Below, piece after piece: positions 1-6,256 of a stretch of 6,747 nt of DNA. The position numbers and the translations under genes were made by a program. Every line of letters starts with the position of its first letter. Positions within the stretch are counted from its first letter, which is position 1. Under the pieces are notes generated by a model. That model was not told the origin of the DNA. It saw only the letters and a list, made by a program, of their open reading frames with translations, and did no database searches. Source of the DNA: Synergistaceae bacterium (GTDB lineage Bacteria > Synergistota > Synergistia > Synergistales > Aminobacteriaceae); assembly GCA_031289165.1 (NCBI GenBank), contig JAITPZ010000134.1, forward strand, positions 1 through 6,747, read 5' to 3'.

Positions 1-1112
1 ACGTCGCCGAACATGAACCCGAAAAACAGGCAGAAGCTGAGGGCCACCACGAACGTCGGGTCCAGCTCGCTGTAGGCGGGAAGGCTGTAAAGGCGGACAA
101 TCTCCTGAAAACGCCGGACCAGCGGAAGGTTGGACAGCAGGGTTGGGAGCTCGTGACCCTGTTCCTCGAGAATATCGCCGTACTCCACCATGACCAGGCT
201 GTGAGGGGCCTCCCGCGTCGCCGCGCGGGACACGGAGTCGTAGGCGATCTGGGGAATCCACCCCGACAGGATCATCATGTCGGCGAGCTCCCCCCTTTTC
301 TGAGCCAGCGTATAGATGCGCTGTTTCGCGTACACCAGAGCGTAAAGCCGCTCCAGGCTGATTTTGTTTTCCGAGATGTAGCGGGCCGGCATCTCCCTGT
401 AGTTCACGATTTCCGCCTCCAGAGACTCGAGGTGGTAGCGCACCGCGTCCTCGTTGTCATAGCGGAGAGCCTCTTCCATCCGGACCGGAACGAGGCGCAG
501 GCGGACCGACGAGAAGATCTTCATCATGCCCTCGTGAAAATCGGCGCCGTAAAAGACGACGATCGTCATACGCCGTTCCTCCTCGATCAGAGGCAGCGCC
601 AAAAACGGCGAGGCAAGGCCTGTCTCCCGCAGCCGGCGCCAGTTGCCGCGCGACAGCGTCCCGATCGCGATTCGGCCGTAAGGGTTGCTCGCCAGTCCGC
701 TCATGTTGCGTCCCGTCTCGCGCACGGCGTTTCCGAACGCGAGGATCGCCCGCCACGTCTCGCGCTCGGCCTCGAGTTCCTCCACTCTGGCCTGCCCGCC
801 CGCCAGTATGTCCACGATCCGGTCGATTCTCGACTCCAGGTCGGAAAAGGACATCTCCGAACGCACTTCCTCCGCCCGCTTCCGCGGGAGAGGAAGCCCC
901 GCCTTTCCCCAGAGGCTTTCCAGCTTCTCGAGCAGCGCGTCGTATCTATTGCCGCGAAAGGTTCGCACGCGGCTTCCCAGCGGATGCCCCTCCATCATTA
1001 CTTCCGGGGACATCGGCTCAAAATTCTCCGTGCTCAGAAGGTGAAGCGCCACGCGTTCGATTTCCTCTCTCGGTCCCGCGAACGAGACGCCCACCATTCC
1101 CACGACAGCCAT
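1..1112 (-). CDS. ntpI: V/A-type ATP synthase subunit I (N-terminal part)
   Basis: Subunit I is the membrane stator of the V/A-type rotary ATPase. Its cytosolic N-terminal half joins the peripheral stalks, and its membrane half forms the ion half-channels against the K ring. The frame is open from an ATG at 1112 to the window edge, giving 370 full codons of a family usually near 640-660 residues, so the C-terminal membrane domain is missing. Residues 1 to about 345 are soluble and rich in charged helices (for example the stretch around residues 85-120). The frame then enters the hallmark segment before and in the first helix: a DPT at 351-353, then a hydrophobic run ending FMFGD at 366-370. 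These residues make the family call secure. The start is preceded by GGTGGGG about six bases upstream and lies 32 nt after the subunit C stop, so it is probably in one operon with C. The frame was read by hand. Confidence 0.9.
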   Translation of the reverse strand, partial: MAVVGMVGVSFAGPREEIERVALHLLSTENFEPMSPEVMMEGHPLGSRVRTFRGNRYDALLEKLESLWGKAGLPLPRKRAEEVRSEMSFSDLESRIDRIVDILAGGQARVEELEAERETWRAILAFGNAVRETGRNMSGLASNPYGRIAIGTLSRGNWRRLRETGLASPFLALPLIEEERRMTIVVFYGADFHEGMMKIFSSVRLRLVPVRMEEALRYDNEDAVRYHLESLEAEIVNYREMPARYISENKISLERLYALVYAKQRIYTLAQKRGELADMMILSGWIPQIAYDSVSRAATREAPHSLVMVEYGDILEEQGHELPTLLSNLPLVRRFQEIVRLYSLPAYSELDPTFVVALSFCLFFGFMFGD

Positions 1113-1144
1113 GACTCACCCCACCAATTTCAGATTCAGCTCGG

Positions 1145-2284
1145 CTACGCCGTTTGACGCAGATCGGTCGAGGCGTCGCCGGCAAGCGTACGAACGAGCA
1201 TCCTCTCCACGCCGCCTCTCTCGAACCCGTAGCGCACGGCCTCGATGACGGCGACGAGGTCGCGAACCTCGAACTCCTTCAGCATCAGGTACGCGGCGAC
1301 ATTATGGAAGCCCGGCGAGGCCGACATGAAGGCGCGGTCCACTATCCCGAAAAGCATCCTGTACATGTTCTTTTCCACCAGCGCCTCGCGCAGGGCCACG
1401 TTCTCCTCGTCGACATCGAAAACGCGCTCGTAGGGCGTGTCCTTCAGCGCGGAAGAGAACACGGCGGGATCGGCAAACGCGGCCTTTGTCAGCAGGTCGA
1501 ACCCCGCGCGGAAGCGGACCTTCATGACCAGGGTCAGCGCCTCCTCAGGAGGCATACCAAAAAAACGTCGGCCGCGGTAGATCCAGTAGAGGTTGTTCAG
1601 GTCAACCCGGGTTCCCGCCAGCATCCTCATCATGCGCCCTTCGTTGCCGCTCATGGCGCCGACGGCCGTGTAGAGGCTGTCGAAATAATAGCGGTCGAGG
1701 ACCATTCCCACGGTGAACGCCGTCCTGTGAAAATCGAGCCCTGCCGAGACGTCGACCGCGTCCCGTCCCTGCGGAATGGCCTCCGCCAGCTCCTCCCTGA
1801 GGGATTCCCTCTTCACCGCGGCCAGCATCTCCCTGAACGTCGTACTCGCAAAGAGCCTTTCATGGTCGAGCAGGGTCAGGCGAAAATCCGACACCCGGTC
1901 GGTCAGCTCCGTCGCGTTGGCGCGCTGCCACTCCCCCGTTCCCAGTTTGGAGCGAAAATGGCTCTTGAAGAGGTCGATATCGAAGTTCTCCATCCAGAGA
2001 TCCAGAAGTTTTCTGTCGCCCGGCCCCATATAATGACGAAAAGCCACGCCCTCCAGCAGAATGGAGAGGTTCAGAAGAAACTCGAGCTCCGCGCGGCGTG
2101 CGGTCTCCAGTGAAAAACGCTCCAGAATGGGAGCGCAGGAGGTCTTTTTCAGCTCGAGGGCGATATCGCCGACCGTGCGCTGCTCCAGAAGGCGTCTGTA
2201 GTCCTCGTCCCGGAGAATCGCCGCCCTGCGAACCCGCGCCTTCGTGGACTCCGCGACGCGGCCGCCGCCGCTTCCAAAACCCAT
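1145..2284 (-). CDS. ntpC: V/A-type ATP synthase subunit C (AC39 family)
   Basis: Subunit C (AtpC/AC39, homologous to eukaryotic subunit d) is the funnel-shaped socket coupling the D/F shaft to the membrane K ring. The product is 379 residues, somewhat longer than the roughly 320-350 usual for prokaryotic members. The extra length may lie in the Gly/Ser-rich, basic N-terminus (residues 1-20). Family signatures are DLNNLYWIYR at 228-237 and the C-terminal helix at 332-353, with the pattern YLMLKE-EVRDL-VIEAVRYG. The protein is almost wholly helical. The ATG at 2284 overlaps the stop of the preceding stalk gene as TGATG. There is little Shine-Dalgarno sequence in front, so translation is probably coupled to the upstream gene. 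Subunit I follows after 32 nt. Confidence 0.9.
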   Translation of the reverse strand: MGFGSGGGRVAESTKARVRRAAILRDEDYRRLLEQRTVGDIALELKKTSCAPILERFSLETARRAELEFLLNLSILLEGVAFRHYMGPGDRKLLDLWMENFDIDLFKSHFRSKLGTGEWQRANATELTDRVSDFRLTLLDHERLFASTTFREMLAAVKRESLREELAEAIPQGRDAVDVSAGLDFHRTAFTVGMVLDRYYFDSLYTAVGAMSGNEGRMMRMLAGTRVDLNNLYWIYRGRRFFGMPPEEALTLVMKVRFRAGFDLLTKAAFADPAVFSSALKDTPYERVFDVDEENVALREALVEKNMYRMLFGIVDRAFMSASPGFHNVAAYLMLKEFEVRDLVAVIEAVRYGFERGGVERMLVRTLAGDASTDLRQTA

Positions 2285-2631
2285 CAGGGCCGACCCTGCG
2301 TCGCGTATCGGGCCGCGAGATCCTCGGCCAGACGGGCGATCAGGGCGGGCGCTTTCTCGTCGAAGAGCTTCTTCATCTTCTCGCGCCCCTTTTCGGCCAG
2401 CTCGGCGACCTGCAGCGCGTCCATCTCCGCGGCCTGCCCGGCGGACTCCACCTGAGCGCGGGCGTCCTCGCGCGCGGCGGCAAGGCGCGCCTCCTGGTCC
2501 TGCGCGAATTTTTCGTGCGTCTTTCGGATAATATCCCCGGCCTCCCGCTCGGCCGCGTTTTTCATCTCCAGGGCCTCGTCCTCGGCCTTGAGAAGCACTT
2601 CAAGAACTTCCGGCAGCTTCATGTTACTCAT
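2284..2631 (-). CDS. V/A-type ATP synthase peripheral-stalk subunit (G/H-like)
   Basis: A protein of about 115 residues, almost entirely one charged helix. It is rich in Ala, Glu, Lys and Arg with heptad-like spacing, and has no Cys or Trp. This is the composition of the short peripheral-stalk subunit (G in Thermus, H in archaea, NtpF in Enterococcus), which pairs with subunit E as a right-handed coiled coil holding the A3B3 head to subunit I. Position between subunits D and C supports this reading. The start is uncertain. A GTG at 2634 sits inside the GGGGAG ribosome site. An ATG at 2631 leaves only two bases of spacing, and an ATG at 2622 (beginning MKLPEVLE) leaves eleven. The last looks most like family N-termini, so the true protein may be 112 residues. 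Its stop overlaps the subunit C start (TGATG). A divergent or truncated E subunit is an alternative, but 112-115 residues is short for E. Confidence 0.75.
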   Translation of the reverse strand: MSNMKLPEVLEVLLKAEDEALEMKNAAEREAGDIIRKTHEKFAQDQEARLAAAREDARAQVESAGQAAEMDALQVAELAEKGREKMKKLFDEKAPALIARLAEDLAARYATQGRP

Positions 2632-2641
2632 CACTCCCCGT

Positions 2642-3286
2642 TCAAAAGCTGTGTTGAAAATCTGACGAGGCCGACGAGGAAAGTTTGATGCGGGTCAGGT
2701 CCTCGCGTTCGTTTTCGTCGAGGGTCGCGGCGATCAGTTTGATCTGCTGTTCGCTGCGCGGAATGAACACCTTCTCCAGCGCGTTGACGCGCCTCAGCGT
2801 TTTTCGTATCTGAACGGCAAGCCGGTAGACGCTGGTCTCGATCTCCGCCAGCCGGGCGATCAGGGCCACGACCTTTCGGGCGTTGACGTAGGCGTTGTCC
2901 AGAACCGAGGAGGTTCCGGTCGCCGTGCCGCCCATCGAGTAAATCGGCGTCAGGTCGGGCTCTATTCTGTCGACCTCGGGAATGTCGATGCCCATGACGG
3001 AGCGCAGGCGCACGATAAAGCGGTTTTCCTCCGGGACGAGCAGCGCGATCTTTTCGACCCTGCTGATCCCCATGGAAATATTCGCCATCTGCAGGCTGAA
3101 ATAGGCCTCGTCGAAAATGGCGTGCATACCGCTCTGTATTTCCCGGACCTCCCTGATGCGCCCCATCAGCTCGCTCATAAGTATCTTTCTTTTCTGCTCG
3201 AGGAGATCATGTCCCCGCCGCGCCAGTTTGAGGGCGGACTGAATACGGGTCATGCTGCTTCGCGTTGCCGTCACCTTGTTGGCCAT
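2642..3286 (-). CDS. ntpD: V/A-type ATP synthase subunit D (central rotor shaft)
   Basis: Subunit D is the coiled-coil central shaft that turns inside the A3B3 hexamer, the counterpart of F1 gamma. The product is 214 residues, normal for the family. The N-terminal helix has the conserved RRGHDLLEQKR at 23-33, after the usual T/R/S-rich start. The C-terminal helix has RRVNALEKVFIPR at 165-177, the most conserved segment of D subunits. Between them lies the variable middle region (about 95-130). The ATG at 3286 is chosen because GGGAG precedes it at seven bases. An in-frame TTG at 3313 lies upstream of that ribosome site and is unlikely. The gene heads the ATPase group in this window, 89 nt after the BI-1 gene, and ends about 10 nt before the stalk gene. 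No A or B subunit gene precedes it, which is unusual. Confidence 0.93.
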   Translation of the reverse strand: MANKVTATRSSMTRIQSALKLARRGHDLLEQKRKILMSELMGRIREVREIQSGMHAIFDEAYFSLQMANISMGISRVEKIALLVPEENRFIVRLRSVMGIDIPEVDRIEPDLTPIYSMGGTATGTSSVLDNAYVNARKVVALIARLAEIETSVYRLAVQIRKTLRRVNALEKVFIPRSEQQIKLIAATLDENEREDLTRIKLSSSASSDFQHSF

Positions 3287-3317
3287 TTTTGAGCTCCCGC
3301 TTTGCGTTAACAATTAA

Positions 3318-3340
3318 CGGGCGCGTTTTCACCGCGCCCG
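3318..3340 (-). terminator. GC-rich hairpin between the BI-1 gene and ntpD
   Basis: CGGGCGCG at 3318-3325 pairs perfectly with CGCGCCCG at 3333-3340, giving eight base pairs around a seven-base loop. On the minus strand it follows the BI-1 stop by 35 nt and is itself followed by the AT-rich TTAATTGTTAAC, not a clean T-run. It could be a weak intrinsic terminator for the BI-1 transcript, or an attenuating or processing hairpin in the leader of the ATPase operon. Only the inverted repeat is seen directly; the role is inferred. Confidence 0.35.
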
Positions 3341-3375
3341 CCGTGTTCGACTAAAAATTTTTTCCCTGGTTCCCC

Positions 3376-4077
3376 TTAACGCCTTTTGCCGAAGAGACGG
3401 AGCATGTAGAGGAACATGTTGACGAAATCCAAATAGAGGTGAAGCGCCCCGATAATGACGAGCTTGCGTCCCATCTCGTCGCCCTCGACGTCCACCTGCC
3501 CGCCCAGGTCGCGCAGGCGCTGCGTGTCCCACGCGGTGAGGCCAAGGAAAATCAGGACGCCCATCACGCTGATAACCATCCCTCCCGTGCCGCTTCCGAT
3601 GAACATGTTGACGACCGAGGCGATGATCAGCCCCCACAGACCCATGATCAGGAAGCTGCCCAGCGAGGTGAGGTCGCGCTTCGTGTAGAGCCCGTAGACG
3701 CTCATGGCCCCAAACATTCCGGCCGTCGTCAGAAAGGCACTGGCCACGGACTCGCCCGTGTAGACCAGCAGAATGCCGGACAGCGTCACGCCGTTCAGAA
3801 GGCTGTAGAGCACGAAAAGCCCCATCGCCGTCGCCGATCTGATGCGACCGATGGCGTGGCTCAAATACATCACGAGCCCCAGCTCGGCGACGATCAGTCC
3901 GATAAACAGCATCCGTGAACCAAAAATCGCGTAGATCAGCGACTCGCTGGAGGCCACCACCTGAGCCGTGACCGCAGTAAGAATGAGCCCCGCCGCCATC
4001 CAGCGGTACACCCCGCGCAAAAACTCGTTCATCGCTTCGACGCGAACATCTCCATAAGAAACTGACGGATTCGTCAT
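3376..4077 (-). CDS. BAX inhibitor-1 (BI-1/YccA-YbhL) family membrane protein
   Basis: A 233-residue inner-membrane protein with seven predicted helices, typical for bacterial BI-1/TMBIM relatives such as YbhL, YccA and Bacillus YetJ. YetJ acts as a pH-sensitive calcium leak channel. Family marks are NGVTLSGI at 95-102, a conserved AWDTQ at 182-186 in the sixth helix, and YLDFVNMFL at 215-223 in the last. D184 and D217 correspond by position to the di-aspartyl pH sensor described for YetJ; that mapping is my inference. The C-terminus is basic (GKRR). The start at 4077 is favoured because GGAGGAGG lies eight bases upstream. An in-frame GTG at 4095 overlaps that ribosome site and would add six residues. 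Its physiological role in bacteria is poorly defined, and its position ahead of the proton/sodium-pumping ATPase genes is suggestive only. Confidence 0.9.
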   Translation of the reverse strand: MTNPSVSYGDVRVEAMNEFLRGVYRWMAAGLILTAVTAQVVASSESLIYAIFGSRMLFIGLIVAELGLVMYLSHAIGRIRSATAMGLFVLYSLLNGVTLSGILLVYTGESVASAFLTTAGMFGAMSVYGLYTKRDLTSLGSFLIMGLWGLIIASVVNMFIGSGTGGMVISVMGVLIFLGLTAWDTQRLRDLGGQVDVEGDEMGRKLVIIGALHLYLDFVNMFLYMLRLFGKRR

Positions 4078-4096
4078 AACGAACACCTCCTCCACA

Positions 4097-4113
4097 ATTA
4101 TATGAATATTTTA
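4097..4113 (-). promoter_or_regulatory. candidate promoter -10 elements for the BI-1 gene
   Basis: Reading the minus strand, an exact TATAAT lies at 4102-4097 and a second -10-like TAAAAT at 4113-4108, inside a very AT-rich stretch (4094-4145) that contrasts with GC-rich flanks. TATAAT has no good -35 at 16-18 bases and would put the start inside the ribosome site, leaving only GGAGG. TAAAAT has TGGATG 17 bases upstream (three of six matches) and gives a more usual leader. Which one is used cannot be decided from sequence. Confidence 0.35.
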
Positions 4114-4403
4114 ACACCAAAAAACTTTAACATCCATAAATTGCAATGCGGAGTGAAAAATTCAGGGCGTCCGAAGGGCCGGAGGGAGTCCGGCAGATAT
4201 TTCCCTCTCGTCGAACGTCGCCGTCTCGACGAAACGCCGAAATAATTGTATTCTTCTTTATATCTCATTCAACCTTTGTGGAAGAACTCGATGACACGTC
4301 GGGAGAAAGGCTTCGAGAAACCCGAGCTGCGCTGGAAAACAATATCGCTGCCCGGTGATCGAAACAGCGAGCGCAAATTCTTGAAACAGAGGAGTGTCGA
4401 ACG
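4114..4403. other. divergent intergenic region without a convincing gene
   Basis: This gap separates the minus-strand BI-1 gene from the plus-strand zinc-ribbon gene. Its left end is AT-rich (promoter region of BI-1). The middle has two small inverted repeats: GCCGGA at 4178-4183 with TCCGGC at 4189-4194, and TCGTCGA at 4208-4214 with TCGACGA at 4226-4232. Neither is followed by a T-run. A second AT-rich patch at 4239-4270 could hold the promoter of the plus-strand gene, but no paired -35 and -10 boxes are convincing. The ribosome site of that gene is AGAGGAG at 4388-4394. A 70-codon plus-strand frame at 4146-4358 has no ribosome site and no recognisable protein character. Confidence 0.6.
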
Positions 4404-5411
4404 ATGACGGAACTGCAATGCAGGACCTGCGGCGGGAAACTGGTTATGGCTCCGGATAACGAATCTTCGGAGTGCGAAAACTGCGGCGCGTCGTACACGC
4501 GGGAAAATATGCGGGAGATGTCGGGGGCGGCGAGCGCCGATGCCGGGACGCTCTCCGGCGCGGACGACTTCGACCGGAGCGGAGAGGCTTTTCTCAACCT
4601 TCGTGAATGGGCCAGAGCGCTCGACGTATTCGAAAAAATGACCCGGGAATACCCCGGGGACTCGCGCGGCTGGTGGGGGGCCCTTTTGGCCAAAACTGAA
4701 CTTTTGACGTTAAATCCCCGCGCGTTTGAGGATGATTATAAAAAAACCCTTGCCGTGGCGACTCCCGAGTTTCACTCGATCGTCAAAAATCAATTCGAGG
4801 AGTATGCCGGCAGGTTCGAAAAAAAGCTGGAAAGACTCAAAAGCGGCGCGATCGTGAGGGAGAAATCGGAGCGGCATTTGTGCTATATGGACGAAACCAC
4901 TCTTTTTATCGTCAGGCAGGACGGAGAATTTTCTTTTCCCGAATATCACGCGGGGTCATACAATGACAGTTACTCCGTGCACGCCTGGTTTAAAATTCAT
5001 AACAATGGAAAGCTCACGTACAACTACGCCTCCGACAGCCCGCAGACCTCCTGGATTCTGAAAATAAGCGACGATTTTCAGGAGATTGTGATCGGAAACG
5101 AGGACGGAGCATATATGCGCCCGTACACGCTCGATCCGCACGGAGTGAAACTCGAGGACTCCAGCCACAGGCGATGCTACATCGCCACCGCCGTCTACGG
5201 TTCCTGCGAGGCTCCGGAGGTTCTGACCCTCCGCCGTTTCCGCGACGAAGTTCTGCTGCGCTCGTCATCCGGTCGAAAATTCGTCGCGCTCTACTACAGA
5301 TACAGCCCGCCCTGCGCCGAGAAACTGAAAAACCACCGGTACGTCAATCGGGTTGTGAAATTTTTTCTGGACGGGATCGTGAGGACGATCGATAACTGGA
5401 AAATTTCGTAA
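4404..5411 (+). CDS. zinc-ribbon, TPR-like and CFI-box domain protein
   Basis: A 335-residue soluble protein with no signal peptide or membrane segment. Residues 6-27 form a zinc ribbon, C6-x2-C9 and C24-x2-C27, with each pair followed by a glycine. Residues 57-98 are a TPR-like helical pair: a GEAFLNLREWARALDVFEKMTREYP pattern split at 60-84, then RGWWG at 88-92. A charged helix runs to about 145. Residues 150-250 look beta-rich and aromatic, with no clear family. Residues 258-335 match the CFI-box C-terminal domain: CYIATAVYGS at 258-267, then E-VLTLRRFRDEVLL and YYRYSPP. That domain is widespread in Firmicutes and Synergistota-like anaerobes and has no established function. The ATG at 4404 has AGAGGAG nine bases upstream. 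It is transcribed away from the BI-1 gene and converges on the membrane-protein gene. A sensor or scaffold role is possible, but no function can be assigned. Confidence 0.85.
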   Translation: MTELQCRTCGGKLVMAPDNESSECENCGASYTRENMREMSGAASADAGTLSGADDFDRSGEAFLNLREWARALDVFEKMTREYPGDSRGWWGALLAKTELLTLNPRAFEDDYKKTLAVATPEFHSIVKNQFEEYAGRFEKKLERLKSGAIVREKSERHLCYMDETTLFIVRQDGEFSFPEYHAGSYNDSYSVHAWFKIHNNGKLTYNYASDSPQTSWILKISDDFQEIVIGNEDGAYMRPYTLDPHGVKLEDSSHRRCYIATAVYGSCEAPEVLTLRRFRDEVLLRSSSGRKFVALYYRYSPPCAEKLKNHRYVNRVVKFFLDGIVRTIDNWKIS

Positions 5412-5459
5412 CAAAATCACTGAGGTCAACAATTTCAGGGACACAATCAAAGCCCGGAA

Positions 5460-5479
5460 CGGCGGTCGGTCGACTGCCG
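5460..5479. terminator. stem-loop in the convergent gap 5412-5569
   Basis: CGGCGGTC at 5460-5467 pairs with GACTGCCG at 5472-5479 (eight pairs, one of them G-T) around a GGTC loop. It sits 48 nt after the stop of the zinc-ribbon gene and 90 nt after the stop of the opposing membrane-protein gene. It is nested in a wider inverted repeat, CTGAGGT at 5420-5426 and ACCTCAG at 5487-5493. There is no T-run on either strand, so a classical intrinsic terminator is not proven. Location between convergent genes is the main support. The rest of the gap shows nothing gene-like. Confidence 0.3.
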
Positions 5480-5569
5480 GGTCGAAACCTCAGCTCAGGC
5501 CGGTCTGCCCGTCGTATGCAGATATTCTATCGCCCCGCTCCCCTTCACGTCAGGATCGAGGTTATATGA

Positions 5570-6184
5570 TCAATCTGGTTTAATGATGGATTCACGAGAT
5601 TCAGGATCGTATCGCAAAAAAATATAACATCCAATAAATGGATAAATTAAAAATATATAGCGCATTAAAATAACAATAATGTCAATATATGGAGAACAGT
5701 TCCATGGGAAAAAATCAAGAAGTGGTAAGATAGAGTCCATAAAAAATATAACGAAAGGAAAAGGAAACATACTTTTCGTTTCTGCTAAGCGATCGAGCAC
5801 ACCAGAGAATGTCAAAAAAGAAGCGTAAGTTAATACAACAAACATGGAAATCAGGCAAGCTGCGCCAAAGCGATAATGTTTTTTACGTAAAAACAGACAT
5901 ACGCTCCACAGGAGCAAATAGCAAAAGCCAAATAACACTATCCTCGCAATCCATCCCTCCAGAAAATCAGTCCATTCCCATTCAAAAGGCTCATATAAAA
6001 AGCCAGACATATTATATTTATAATAATGAAAAAAGCATTGTACCATAATCCAACTAAAAATCAGATCAATAAGTGGGAATCCCCAAAAAACAAAAGACAG
6101 CGAACATTGTTTTATATGATTATAGGGTTGTTTCAGATGAGGAAATTTGCGTGTGCTTCGACGACAACTATAACTTACGCGCAA
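5570..6184 (-). CDS. unrecognised five-helix membrane protein, AT-rich gene
   Basis: A 204-residue integral membrane protein that I do not recognise. It has a basic, soluble N-terminus (residues 1-26, seven Lys/Arg). Hydrophobic segments lie near 29-52, 78-99, 106-130, 139-159 and 167-190. An acidic aromatic loop (EPFEWEWTDFLE at 65-76) follows the first helix and a basic RKKHYR loop (100-105) the second, which predicts the N-terminus inside. There are six cysteines and many Phe/Tyr/Trp. The start is TTG at 6184, supported by GGGAG seven bases upstream. The first in-frame ATG (6046) has no ribosome site and would remove the first helix. By eye only about a third of bases are G or C, against roughly 60% in the left block, and codons end mostly in A or T. 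This suggests recent transfer. A candidate promoter lies just upstream. Confidence 0.65.
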   Translation of the reverse strand: MRVSYSCRRSTRKFPHLKQPYNHIKQCSLSFVFWGFPLIDLIFSWIMVQCFFHYYKYNMSGFLYEPFEWEWTDFLEGWIARIVLFGFCYLLLWSVCLFLRKKHYRFGAACLISMFVVLTYASFLTFSGVLDRLAETKSMFPFPFVIFFMDSILPLLDFFPWNCSPYIDIIVILMRYIFLIYPFIGCYIFLRYDPESRESIIKPD

Positions 6185-6204
6185 CTCATCGCTCCCGACT
6201 TCCC

Positions 6205-6217
6205 TGAGGTAACCTCA
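6205..6217. promoter_or_regulatory. palindrome TGAGGT-A-ACCTCA, possible operator
   Basis: A perfect 13-base palindrome (six-base arms, one central base) lies just downstream of the predicted transcription start of the membrane-protein gene, between its promoter (6228-6256) and its ribosome site. Position suits a repressor operator. A short RNA hairpin is unlikely with a one-base loop. The same half-sequence occurs at 5420-5426 and 5487-5493. Seen: the repeat. Inferred: the role. Confidence 0.25.
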
Positions 6218-6227
6218 TAATCAAAAA

Positions 6228-6256
6228 AGTATCACACCCCTGGCTTCTCTTGTCCA
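6228..6256 (-). promoter_or_regulatory. candidate sigma-70 promoter of the membrane-protein gene
   Basis: On the minus strand TGGACA (6256-6251, five of six to TTGACA) is followed after exactly 17 bases by GATACT (6233-6228, four of six to TATAAT). The -10 is preceded by TGT, giving an extended TGn -10. Transcription would begin near 6221, with a leader of about 37 nt to the TTG start at 6184. It lies after the stop of the Sel1 gene at 6292, so the membrane protein need not depend on read-through from Sel1. Confidence 0.45.

Noticed and set aside
153..1157. Long plus-strand open frame (334 codons) opposite subunit I
   Set aside because: It is antisense to a clear subunit I frame, rich in His, Arg and Pro as expected of a high-GC shadow, and resembles no protein family.
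1154..2113. Long plus-strand open frame opposite subunit C
   Set aside because: It is the reverse-strand shadow of the subunit C gene, which has family motifs and operon context. The shadow has neither.
3329..4120. Alternative 263-codon minus-strand frame over the BI-1 gene
   Set aside because: It is Arg/Gly-rich and featureless, while the overlapping frame encodes seven helices with the conserved AWDTQ and YLDFVN motifs and a strong ribosome site.
4146..4358. 70-codon plus-strand frame in the divergent gap
   Set aside because: No ribosome site precedes its ATG, the composition is not protein-like, and the real gene starts downstream at 4404 with AGAGGAG.
4265..4693. 142-codon minus-strand frame
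   Set aside because: Most of it is antisense to the zinc-ribbon coding region. It is Ser/Arg-rich with no ribosome site or domain.
5478..5500. tRNA-like GGTTTCGACCC motif on the minus strand
   Set aside because: The flanking bases do not form a five-pair T-stem, and no acceptor, D or anticodon arms can be drawn around it.
5809..6220. Two plus-strand frames inside the AT-rich region
   Set aside because: They are opposite the membrane-protein gene, whose hydrophobic pattern, promoter and ribosome site make it the coding strand.
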